Below, piece after piece: positions 49,401 to 58,300 of a stretch of 64,000 bases of DNA (its first letter is position 1; the number at the start of each line of letters is the position of its first letter). This stretch comes from Aptenodytes patagonicus. Lineage: Eukaryota > Chordata > Aves > Sphenisciformes > Spheniscidae. The stretch is taken from positions 7,633,501 to 7,697,500 of the forward strand of contig NC_134963.1 of NCBI RefSeq assembly GCF_965638725.1, written 5' to 3'. The position numbers were made by a program, and so were the translations under genes. The notes under the pieces were generated by a model that was given only the letters and a program-made list of their open reading frames with translations, did no database searches and had not been told where the DNA came from.

Positions 49401-52400
49401 CCCACGTAAGAAAAAGTCAAATTTCTCTCTCATTACTGCTGGCGCTAGGGTACAAAAACGCTACAAAGTAATCCTGTGAGCCTACACAGCAGTTAGAAAT
49501 TTATTGAAAAAGAAAGTGATCCACAACATTCAATAGACCACAGCCAGAATCCTCTCAACAGCATGGACTCGGTGCAGCTGCTGCATCTGCCACCAGCCCC
49601 ATTCTGTTTTCTGGATTCACTAGATCTACTACCCACGGCAGGTTTAGATCAGAGACGCTGCAGTGGCGAGGCATGAAGCCCACGAAGTCACCAAACAAAC
49701 TCTCCCAAGTAGAAAAAGCACTGGAACGGGAAACGGGGTTTGGGTTGATACAGTTAAGCCGTTCTTGCAGCGTTCTGCCCAGTCCAAATAATACTGTTAA
49801 AATTCTCTGAAGTGCAGGGAAAACAAAACAAAACAAAACTTACATCTTCTGATTTGAAGACTTCAGCCCTTTCCACGTACACCAGCTGGCAAACATCCTC
49901 CTCTATAGAGTTGAACTGCCGCCCATTGCATGCCATATAAAAGCTATCTGCATCAGCCTATGCACAAAACAAAGGAAGCCAGTTAAAAAGAGAGAACCCG
50001 CAGCTGATACAACCGAGGAAGAGGAGGAGAAATCTGCTGTATCCTCTCTTCTCCCCTCCACCAAGCCCTGTAATACCAGGGGAGATATTTCAGACAGCCA
50101 GCTCCTGCCAGCAGGCATTGCATCTTGGCAGTGGGTTTAGCGTTACCACTTGAAGATAAGAAGCGAAGTTCACAGCAGTGACAGCTACTCTGATATTTGA
50201 GCATTCAGCAGGAATAACGGATTTCCCTTCAGCATCTGCTTTGCCCTTTGTCAGCATTTTCAGTGCATTTGCAAAGCAAATTTGGTCTCTGCAAAAATTT
50301 AAGAGGGCCACATTGCAGGACACTGATACTTGTGTCGGGGAAAGGAACAACAATTTAACTGCGGGAAAGGATCCATTTCACCGGTCACAATTCAGGCACG
50401 CTCTGAACCATGCCCGAGAATCGCTTGCGAAGAGGCAGAACCAAAACAAAACCCGTCAAACACATCATCCATTTTCACCCGGTAACCTCCCCAAATCCTT
50501 TCTCTCACAAACGATCACACCAGACTGAGGCAAATGAGCTGAATGCCACACTCCCATATTCCTGGTCACTCCGTCCAGAAGCGTAAAGGCCCATGAGATT
50601 TGCTTTTGCTGCCTTTAGGGGCTACTGGGGAACAGGGCTTCAGGGAATTTCCTAAGAAACAGGAAGTTCAGGGTGAATTGAGTACACGTTTACAGATTTG
50701 CTGCAAGGCTGTTTAGCACTAGATACCCGCCCGTGAAATTTGATACGGCGATATACAAAAACGCATCTTTGCCACTACAGCAAGCAGCACAAAACGCACA
50801 CAAATACTGCATCTGCACAACAGGCACGGGAAATATCTCACACGGTATTCACGGCTGGGGGAAACCTCTCCCCCAACCCCAAAATCAGTCATTTGCAACT
50901 GGGAGAAAAGAAGGTACGAGTGAGAGGGTCCACACAGGAATTGGCAGGGGGGAATGCTTAAAGCTACATAGTTCAAGAAGACACGTGAGCAGCAAACTGT
51001 GGTATCTGGTTATCAATTCGTCCCTTAGACTCTCAGTTTTGGGGGAGACTGTCCTTTTCACACTGTACTGGCAGTGGCTGTGAGACCACCCAGCTCCTCA
51101 CAAAAGCAGAACAAGTCTTTCCTAAAATGCAAAGAAAGCCCCGCTGGCTGGGTCCTTTCTGTTCAGCATAGCGCAATGTATCACTCCCTTTCTGAGTATG
51201 CTCTGAGATAGCAGAGCGCTGTGTATCCTTACTATTTTTTTTTAAATATCCCGCCATCAAGAAATAGAATAGCTAGAACATGGCAGACACTTGCCTCCAG
51301 GTCAAGGCGTGGGACTAATCCTAGTCAACAGCCCCGGGAAAGCTCTGGGCAATAGGACAGGACTGTTTCTCCGACGGTAAAGTGCAATCTTGGCTAACAG
51401 CTGGCCAGCGAAGCCAGACAGCGCTCCTGAACAGCAGCTGTATATGACAGCGCCATCCCTTCTACAGCAAAGGGACTTCCAGCTCTTACCTGCGAGCTAA
51501 ACTTTATCAGCACCATGTACTGGTTTGGAGTGGAATCTCGGATGATTTTCATGTGCTCAATTACTTCATAGAAGGAAGCCACAAACTTCATCAGGTCATG
51601 ACTGGTCATCGTAGCAGGGACAGTGAGGATACAAAGCATGGCGCTGCGCCTTACATCTTCTTTTAAAGAGGTCATCTTGCTGATAAGACAACAGTGACAC
51701 AACTTCATGTCATTTCAGCGAGGACAAAGGCAGAGCTGGATACATCACACTTCCAACAGCCGCAGTTACTACAATAGCTTTGTTGTCAATCTTAATCATC
51801 TTTTACACATTTGTAGACATTAAGAAAGAGAAGCAAGGGGTTGTGGTAAGCGTCCAACGTACCCACATGAAACTATTACTTTTTAGTAAAGGATTGAACT
51901 GGGCAGCTCAGTGGTTTTGTCAGGAATAATTTGACATCTGTTTTTCTATGAAAACAGTTGAAGTTGGCAAGCCACAGATGCTCAGAACTGTTCCTAGAAC
52001 AAACGAGCAGTGTTTGTTAGTATTTCAAATAGCCATTTCGTGTCTCCTGATAGTCTTCAGAAGACCCGAAATGGAAGTTCTCACGCAATTACAGGGGAAT
52101 GGCATGGAATTGTAATCCCTGAAATACGGGATGAAACCTCCTCCCTCAGACAGCTCCTCAGGCCTGCCGCCAAGACCCTGGGGATCAGAGTTTAATTGTG
52201 GGATCCCTTGAGAAGCTGCTTTCAAACGTCATTTTTTAGGAACCTGCATTTGTCTTATGCTATTACAGCCCCTGGGACAAGCCCTCTCCAGCTGGAGCAG
52301 CATCACCCACAGCTGGGGGACCCGGGCCAGCCTCAAGCTCTACCATTAACACAAGGACCCGTCTGCCCTCCCCGGTGCAAGTCACCCTTCCTGTTTGTCC

Positions 52401-53997
52401 CAGCTCAGGAGCCACAGCCCCGGGGTGACAGACTCACCCTTCCGGCTGGCGGCATTATTCAGAAGCGCTGTTCCCACTAGAGCTACAATTAGTCAAGCAT
52501 TCTTACTTTGTTTTGTACAGATGCATAATGCCGTGAACGATTTCAACTGAGGGATTCCCGCTGAAGAAGGAAATCTGGTCAGGGAGCTGTTTTGAAGGCG
52601 AGTCTGGAGCAGCCTCACGCTCTTTACTTTGATCGTCATGTTTATTTTTGTCCTCGGCAAATGCAGCCTCTGAAGATTTTCTTCCTTCCATGGCAGCTTT
52701 TGTTTCATCTTTTACAAATCAAAAGTTTCCACATTACTAATGCCGCATCAGAAACGTCTGCTGTTCCCCGAGCACAGCCTGCATGTACACAACAGCACCC
52801 CGAGAAGTCAAATTACAACCCTGGAAAGCAGCAGAACGAGACACCTCTCATCTTTGCTGTTCCAGGAGAAACTCCAGAGCTGCCAGACATCCAGCGCAAG
52901 TCCCTGGCCGGACCCGGTGCTGCGGATCAAGCTAAGGCGAGTTTTGTACCGTGCCTGGTGAAATCCCAACAGGCACTGGTATCAGCACAAAGCAACCAGG
53001 ACAGGTTTGCCGAGCACGGGCGAGGAGAGCCCCGCAGCAGCGAGCTGCTCCTCCTGCGCTGCGCTGATGGCGGCTCGGACATTCGACACGACTTGGGAGT
53101 TTCCGTCTTGAAACCTCCCCTCTATCAGGGAATTTAACGTCTGCAGAGCTGAACAGTCCCATTCCTACGGGCCAGCAACGCTGGCAAGCAAAACACCAAC
53201 CAGCCCGCGGCACAGCCCGAAGTAAATTAACCCTTTACAGAGTGGGAAACGTTTGCCAGCAATAACCAGCTCTCCCATCCGGACCCCAACACTCGTTCCT
53301 TAACTTCCCTACTTGTTTTCCGAACCGCATGACTGACTCAAGACCCGCACGCCCAGCAGCACCTCCACCACCCCCCACACCGACAGACAGCTGTCGCCGG
53401 CGGGGCCAGCGCCTGGGAAGCGCTGCGCTCCCCTTCCGCAATAAGGGGCTGCCACCCCAGCGGGGTGGGCGACAACCGCAGACCCGAAAAAAGGCACTTC
53501 GTCCCCCCGAGGCCGGTACCTGGCCGCGGCTGGATGGTCTCAATGATCACGTCGGTCATCTCCCTGCGGCCGAGGTGCTGGTGGAGGATGGCCGCCCGCT
53601 CCCCGGGGCCCTTCCCCTCCAAACAGGAGGGCACAGCAGCCGGGGCCGCCCCGGTGCTCTCCGCAGCCATCTCCGGAGCTGCGCAGCAAAAAAGAGACGT
53701 TGGGACGGGGCGATGGGAGCGGAGCCCCGGCACCGAGACCCACCGGCAGCACCGGGACGGCGACCCCGACCCCCTCCCCGGGCACCTGGGGGCCGGGGAC
53801 AGGGCACAGCTCCCTCCCCCGCCACGGCGGACAGGGCTGACCCGCAGCCGGGCCCAGTTCCCCGGGTGGGAGGGGAGGGAACCGGACCGGACCGGACCGG
53901 ACCGGAGAGACTCACCAGCCGCGCTGTAAGCGAAGCCCGCGGGCAGCGGCGAGTGCTCGGCCAGCTCCAGCCGGATCACCACCAGGGACACGCTCAT
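40117..53997 (-). CDS. BRAP: BRCA1-associated protein (BRAP / IMP), complete
   Basis: BRAP is a cytoplasmic E3 ubiquitin ligase and scaffold modulator. It restrains KSR-Raf-MEK signalling until Ras-GTP triggers its autoubiquitination, and it retains nuclear-import cargoes in the cytoplasm. Twelve coding exons join in frame: 53997-53916, 53678-53520, 52708-52507, 51679-51490, 49957-49844, 49340-49192, 46945-46870, 46229-46091, 45597-45488, 43840-43751, 41833-41730 and 40477-40117. They total 1776 bp, or 591 residues plus TGA; human BRAP is 592. Domains in order are an RRM-like BRAP2 domain (about 160-245), a RING-H2 finger (about 264-303), a UBP-type zinc finger (about 303-370) and a coiled coil (about 400-540), followed by a basic tail ending RRGRGKRGK. 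All introns are GT-AG and short, 0.24-2.25 kb. I recognise no additional genes in them. It is divergently paired with ACAD10. Confidence 0.97.
41730..41833 (-). CDS. BRAP: BRAP coding exon 11 (coiled coil)
   Basis: This 104-bp exon reads [20 protein letters not shown] and then [14 protein letters not shown], with heptad-like spacing. The acceptor is TTTTTACAG and the donor is GTGGGT. The final AA joins G of exon 12 to make Lys. Confidence 0.96.
43751..43840 (-). CDS. BRAP: BRAP coding exon 10 (coiled coil)
   Basis: This 90-bp exon is in phase 0 at both ends. It reads [20 protein letters not shown] followed by [10 protein letters not shown]. The acceptor is TTCGTAG and the donor is GTGAGC. 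Confidence 0.97.
43841..45487 (-). other. BRAP intron 9
   Basis: This 1.65-kb intron contains a T9-A12 self-complementary run at 45309-45329. Nothing else was recognised in it. Confidence 0.85.
45309..45329. repeat. T9-A12 homopolymer pair
   Basis: Nine T are followed by twelve A in BRAP intron 9. Confidence 0.85.
45488..45597 (-). CDS. BRAP: BRAP coding exon 9
   Basis: This 110-bp exon reads [20 protein letters not shown] and then [17 protein letters not shown]. It links the UBP zinc finger to the coiled coil. The acceptor is CTCTTCAG and the donor is GTAAAT. Confidence 0.96.
46091..46229 (-). CDS. BRAP: BRAP coding exon 8 (UBP zinc finger)
   Basis: This 139-bp exon reads [20 protein letters not shown] and then [16 protein letters not shown], ending WDYAG. 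The Cys and His ligands of the ZnF-UBP domain, which binds ubiquitin C-termini in related proteins, are all present. The acceptor is TTGACAG and the donor is GTAAG. Confidence 0.97.
46870..46945 (-). CDS. BRAP: BRAP coding exon 7 (end of RING, start of UBP finger)
   Basis: This 76-bp exon reads [20 protein letters not shown] followed by CGVQE. CPVC supplies the last two RING ligands, and CFEC begins the UBP finger. The acceptor is CCCTCTAG and the donor is GTAAGT. Confidence 0.97.
46946..49191 (-). other. BRAP intron 6
   Basis: This is the longest BRAP intron (2.2 kb). The open frames inside it (47040-47318, 47145-47480 and 48549-48800) show no domain. Nothing else was recognised. Confidence 0.85.
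49192..49340 (-). CDS. BRAP: BRAP coding exon 6 (RING-H2 core)
   Basis: This 149-bp exon reads [20 protein letters not shown], then [20 protein letters not shown] and QCLQRWEDT. It contains the first six RING-H2 ligands (CTVC, C-H, H, C). The acceptor is TTTTGAAG; a G-run at the junction means the acceptor AG uses the first G. The donor is GTAAG. Confidence 0.96.
49844..49957 (-). CDS. BRAP: BRAP coding exon 5 (RRM-like domain end)
   Basis: This 114-bp exon reads [20 protein letters not shown], then [18 protein letters not shown]. It is in phase 0 at both ends. The acceptor is GTGCATAG and the donor is GTAAGT. It matches the second half of the BRAP2 RRM-like domain. Confidence 0.97.
51490..51679 (-). 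CDS. BRAP: BRAP coding exon 4 (RRM-like domain)
   Basis: This 190-bp exon reads [20 protein letters not shown], continuing to [19 protein letters not shown]. It carries the first strands and helix of the RRM-like domain. The acceptor is CTTATCAG and the donor is GTAAGA. Confidence 0.97.
52507..52708 (-). CDS. BRAP: BRAP coding exon 3
   Basis: This 202-bp exon has a variable charged half (residues about 81-115, with [19 protein letters not shown]). A conserved half follows ([20 protein letters not shown], then [14 protein letters not shown]). The acceptor is TGTAAAAG and the donor is GTAAGA after the codon split AA|C. Confidence 0.95.
53520..53678 (-). CDS. BRAP: BRAP coding exon 2
   Basis: This 159-bp GC-rich exon reads [20 protein letters not shown] and then [20 protein letters not shown]. 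The second part is conserved with human. The Ala-rich first part replaces a more charged human segment. The acceptor is GCTGCGCAG and the donor is GTACCG. Confidence 0.94.
53881..53905. repeat. (ACCGG)5 tandem repeat
   Basis: Five perfect ACCGG units lie in BRAP intron 1, about 10 bp inside the exon 1 donor. Confidence 0.95.
53916..53997 (-). CDS. BRAP: BRAP coding exon 1 (initiator)
   Basis: The coding part is 82 bp and begins [20 protein letters not shown], near-identical to human BRAP. This fixes the start codon. The donor is GTGAGT. Confidence 0.97.
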
Positions 53998-54114
53998 GGG
54001 CCCGGGCGCCGCGGGCCGCCACCGCGCTCCGAGGAGGCCAACGGAGATGAAGCACCGCTTCCGCCTCCCGCACCTTTCCCCTCTGACCCCGCCGGGGTCA
54101 CGCCGGCGGCGCGA

Positions 54115-54121
54115 TGACGTA
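54115..54121 (+). promoter_or_regulatory. CRE/ATF-like site TGACGTA
   Basis: TGACGTA lies 118 bp upstream of the BRAP ATG in the CpG island. It is a near-match to the CRE TGACGTCA. Confidence 0.4.
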
Positions 54122-54137
54122 GAGGCGGCGGCGACAC

Positions 54138-54161
54138 GGCGGCGGCGGCGGCGGCGGCGGC
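54138..54161. repeat. (GGC)n trinucleotide repeat upstream of BRAP
   Basis: About eight GGC units lie 141-164 bp upstream of the BRAP ATG, probably in its 5' UTR or core promoter. Confidence 0.85.
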
Positions 54162-54217
54162 AGCGGAGGAGGACGGCGGCGGCGGCGCGGGGGGCTGCGA
54201 GCGGCGCCCGGCCGCTC

Positions 54218-54249
54218 CTCGCGAGATTTCCAGGTGTGTTCTCGCGAGA
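54218..54249. promoter_or_regulatory. Tandem TCTCGCGAGA promoter elements
   Basis: CTCGCGAGA at 54218-54226 and the perfect palindrome TCTCGCGAGA at 54240-54249 match the CGCG element known in CpG-island and bidirectional vertebrate promoters. Two copies within 32 bp between divergent genes suggest core promoter function. Confidence 0.7.
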
Positions 54250-54327
54250 CTTGGGGACTGGGGGGGGGTCAAATGGCAGGGTGAAGCCTGCCCTCTTCCT
54301 GGCAAGGCCTGGACTAGGCCTAGGGGG

Positions 54328-54396
54328 GCCGGGGCACGGAGCGGGGGGCCCGGCAGGGACGAAGTCCCTGCCGGGCCCCCCGCTCCGTGCCCCGGC
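54328..54396. repeat. 33-bp perfect inverted repeat with 3-bp loop
   Basis: The left arm (54328-54360) and right arm (54364-54396) are exact reverse complements, separated only by GAA. Both arms are very GC-rich. Imperfect pairing extends a few bases further. The repeat lies between BRAP and ACAD10, 331 bp upstream of the BRAP ATG. Confidence 0.93.
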
Positions 54397-54515
54397 GTCC
54401 CCAAGGGTAACTTCAGGGCCGAGAGGAGGGATGGGACACTGCGGATGGAAAGGGGTGGGGGGAACGACGACACACAGTGCTGCCTGGGCAGGCCTGCACC
54501 AGAGCCACAGGCCGC

Positions 54516-54529
54516 GTTACCATGGCAAC
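54516..54529. promoter_or_regulatory. RFX X-box (GTTACCATGGCAAC)
   Basis: The two half-sites GTTACC and GGCAAC, separated by AT, match the RFX X-box. The motif lies about 650 bp upstream of the ACAD10 ATG, inside the divergent promoter region. Confidence 0.6.
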
Positions 54530-54578
54530 GCAGCCAAGCTGGCGGGACCAGGCCCCATCCCCTTAGGCCGAAGCATCC

Positions 54579-54593
54579 CCCCCCCCCCCCCCC
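54579..54593. repeat. Poly-C run
   Basis: About 15 uninterrupted C bases lie at the ACAD10-side edge of the CpG island. The length is likely unreliable in sequencing. Confidence 0.8.
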
Positions 54594-55179
54594 CTTAAAA
54601 TTAAAACCCCCTTTCTTCCTTTCCCCTCACACCCACCACGCTGGTATCTTGCAGCTCTGGGCCGTGCCAGGCGTTGGTATGGTTCCTGCTTAAGTAAAAG
54701 AAACTAAAGGGCAGCCCAGCCCTGGAAATAAGGACTTTGCTTCATGGCTTAGAGCTGTCCGTGAAGGATAAAGGATACCCCTGGTTAATCAAGATAACGC
54801 CGGCATCCTATAGCCCCTCTACCACATCTTTGAAACCCTCTCAGCATCGTCTGGGTCATAGAAAAATAACTATAGCAAGGCTCGCTCCAGGGACATCTGG
54901 ATCAATAGACAAGCAACAAGAATGTTGCAAAAATATAGTCGCTTTGCAAAGTCTTTGCTACGATTAGTAATCGGGAGTGTGGGTGTTAGTGATTAGTCAA
55001 ATTGTGTGGTACCTGAACATTTGAAGGGTATAAGGACCCTGCGTAAAACCACATTCAGGTGCCCCAATTTGGCTGGGAGACTTCATGTGTGCAAATAACT
55101 ATTTACCCTTGTAGTTCTATACTTTGCGTCCTAGCCTCTCTCCTCAGTCGACACGGGCCAGTTGCGAATTTTCCACAGC

Positions 55180-55345
55180 ATGTACCTGAGGAGCATTGCC
55201 CGCGCCCCTTACCTGCTCTGTGCCGGGATCCGGCAGCACCCGCAGGGGTTAATCCGGCGGAGGCGATCTGGATGGTGCCATTACAAAGCCGTGATCTTTG
55301 ACGCGAGTGGAGTGCTCCTCCCGTCCCCTTGCAAGACAGCCGCGG
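55180..55345 (+). CDS. ACAD10: ACAD10 coding exon 1 (leader and HAD motif I)
   Basis: The exon begins [20 protein letters not shown], contains RRRR at 26-29, and then [15 protein letters not shown]. The HAD nucleophile Asp is D41; the usual second Asp of motif I is S43. The donor is GTGTGT. The exon boundary probably lies at 55179. A mitochondrial presequence is inferred from the Arg-rich, acid-free start. Confidence 0.85.
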
Positions 55346-58300
55346 GTGTGTATTCTCATTTCTCATTTGCTCCTGTTGTTTCTATGCATGGAGGGAAAAT
55401 AAATTTCAGGTGTCCCTGTCAGCCGCCTCTGGTTCTGGTAAGATATTCAAGAACTTGCGATGACGACAATGGTACCCTGTTGTGCCATCAGAAGTACTAG
55501 AACTGACAGCAACCGGCAACTGCGTGGACAGCTCCAGATCAGGGCCTGAACCCATCTGGTAATGAAACTGTCCTGTAATGACACCGGCTGATACCACCCA
55601 ACGTTGGTACAGTCCTTCAGGACAGCTTAAGAACTCTTGTGTTTTCACCCCAAGGGTACCGCACCGAAAATAGAGGTGAGGTGCTTCAGTTGGGGGAATG
55701 CTCAAACTTCTCTCTGTGTCTGGGTAAATTACCCCAGTCCAGCACGTCGGTTCTCATGAGTGCTGGTCGATGTATCAGACTTCAGAGGGATTTCAAGCTA
55801 ATTTCCCTGTTCTAATGATGCCATATGTGCTCTCTCCTGGCTTTCTTACTTTTCTCTATGTAGACTGGGAGGCCCAGAATTGTATTCCAGCCGGCACCAT
55901 CCAGCAAGCTATACGCTCTGGAGGGGAAAATAGTCCCTCTCTGAAGTACACAAGAGGAGAGCTGACGACTGTGGAGTTTTTGCAGGAATTGGGACAGCAG
56001 TGCTTTGAGATTGTAAGCCAACTCCCCCCTCCTCCCTTTTTGCTTCCTGTCTGCAGGGAAACGGGATCCTGCGATGTGGTGGTTCAGTGAGGAAAGAGGA
56101 GCTTTTAAAAGAAATCCTTTGATGGAAGGGTCTGGATTTACCATCTAGGAAGCATTGCTGTCTGATCAGGGCAGACTTATCACCGCCATCATCATTCTGG
56201 TACCCAGGCAGGATGGTCAGCTGAATTTGCCTTCACTTCCACCAGCTTCTTCCTGCATATTTCATAACTTTTTTTATTTCGAGACACCTCTAGGATCAGC
56301 CAAGATGAGAAGTCAGAGAGTCAGAGATCAGCTAAAAGGCTTTTGTTGCTAGTTCGCACATGGGCACACTCAATGGATGGAGGCCATGGTCTCCAGCAAG
56401 GGTTCTTAAGATCAGTAGAAGCCCCTCTGCCACAGCTCCAGGAGCACAGTGCAAGAATCCTCTCTTGAATAAAGTCTTTGTGAAACAGCTCAGTCTAAGA
56501 TGCAGATTCCTTTCCTGCCTGCTGAATGGTAAAGCAATATTTATCTCTAACCTGCCTTGACTCCATGGCAGGCACAGTCCTAGTGCATTTCTCTTTCCCC
56601 AGGTCAGCCCTTTATCTCTGCTGCTGCTTCTGTAGAACTAGTAATGTGAGAACGCTTGTTTATTTGGTCTGAGCAATTTAGCTGGGAGATTCACTGACTG
56701 CCTTCTGCTGCCAAAGGAAGTAGGACAGCAAGATAAGATGATCAGGCAACCTACCTCTTATTTTCCTCCCTGCTTAAAAACCATTTATGGCTAATTATCA
56801 TTCCTGGGGGGGGGGGTGGGGTGTTTCTCTGGTTTCTTAGGCAAATGTCTGTGTTCCAGTGGACTCTTTTCTCTCGGACTTAATCAGAAATGAGATGATA
56901 AAACAGCTCCCCATAATGGCAGAAGCAGTACAGTGTATCCGTGCAGAAGGTCTTAAGACGGCTCTTCTAAGCAACAGCTTCTGTCTGCTGAATGGAGGGA
57001 GCTTTCTGCCCCTAGACCGAAAGCACTTTGATGTGGTAAGCCTGGATGGATTCCAAAATGCGTTTCTGTAGCTAGGTCTATAGAAAGCTGCAACTGAAAT
57101 TCTTTACATGCAGGTACCAAATGAACGGCAACCAGCAGCACGTATTAGTAGACATAAATGTAACAGTCTGTGAAAATGTGCCCGGGCATAATCCGTTGTA
57201 GTGACTGGGCCTTGAAGAGGGTCTGAGTGAGTGGCAGGCACTTGTGCAATTCATTGCAAAATGCCCACGCAACCACAAGTATACGTGTAACAGGGGTAAC
57301 AGGCATAGCTAGCGATGTTGATAAAGGACTTAGAAGCTGGAACACTAGAAACAAATGTTACTACCCAGTGCCCCTGCTTGCTTTATATTTAGTCCTTACT
57401 CTTTTAAAGCTTGTTTAATCCCAAAGAATTGAATAGCATCCCCCATATCAGAAAAATCCCACTACCCCAACATGCCGATCTGTCTGAGCTGATGAGCAGG
57501 CAGAGACCCCTCTCCCAGCACGCTTCGCTTTTGCAAAGATGAAGCAGAAGATTAGCCGTGAACCTCGAGGTTGGTTCGAGTGGCTTCACTTTAACAGGCA
57601 GCTGGGAGGACTCGCCTCAGCATGACAGAAAATTTGCTTTTTTGTGTGCCCCAACTCACATCTTTGAATTTCAGGAGTTTATTCATGACTTAAGTTTGTT
57701 TTATAGCCTTGATTGAGACAACAAAATATCCAAAGAAGAGTCGTAGTGATACATTTAAAGCCTGGGACTGTTTAAAGTCCTTTTGTCAACATTATGTCAC
57801 TATCGACTTGGTTTTCTGTGCATTATACTAGTGACACCAGTGCCTATGAAGTTCTCTTAGTGGAGTGATGCTCTGTTGTGACGCTCTGTAGTACCTTTCA
57901 TCCCAGACTGTTTCAAAGCACTCTAATAACCATGGCCTATCCGGTGTCATCACTCATGCAGCGTGGCTCTTCTGTAACAGCAGGCAACAGCACTGCACAG
58001 TAATTAGTAAAAAAAAAAAAAATTGAATGTGGATTTCCATTAGGATTGGCTTTTATGTCTATCTAATAGATTAATTTCTATTCCTAGAGTGTCTATCAGT
58101 GCAGGGGTGAAATATTGCATTGAGCAATTGGTTCAGCACAGTCTGGGACATCCGATGAGTCTCCCACATCGTGACATCTCGTTGGATATCTTCCATCCAA
58201 GGACTGGCTGAGCCAGTTTAGCTTATTTGAGCTGACAGAGCCACAGCCAAGCAATTGGCACCCACGCAGTCACTTGAATCGCGTCCTATCCAGCTCTGTC

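Larger units (their letters stand above)
53330..54560. promoter_or_regulatory. Shared CpG-island promoter of BRAP and ACAD10
   Basis: A CpG-rich block covers BRAP exons 1-2 and the space before ACAD10. The genes diverge, with 1182 bp between the two ATG codons. A CRE-like TGACGTA lies at 54115-54121. TCGCGAGA-type elements lie at 54218-54226 and 54240-54249, and an X-box at 54516-54529. No TATA box is obvious. A noncoding first exon of ACAD10 probably lies here, but its borders cannot be fixed. Confidence 0.8.

Noticed and set aside
53329-54117. 262-codon plus-strand open frame opposite BRAP exons 1-2
   Set aside because: It is a shadow of the BRAP CpG island on the opposite strand.
55162-55179. 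Upstream start of the ACAD10 frame at 55162
   Set aside because: The codon there is TTG, and TTTCCACAG just before 55179 looks like a splice acceptor. The first true ATG is at 55180.
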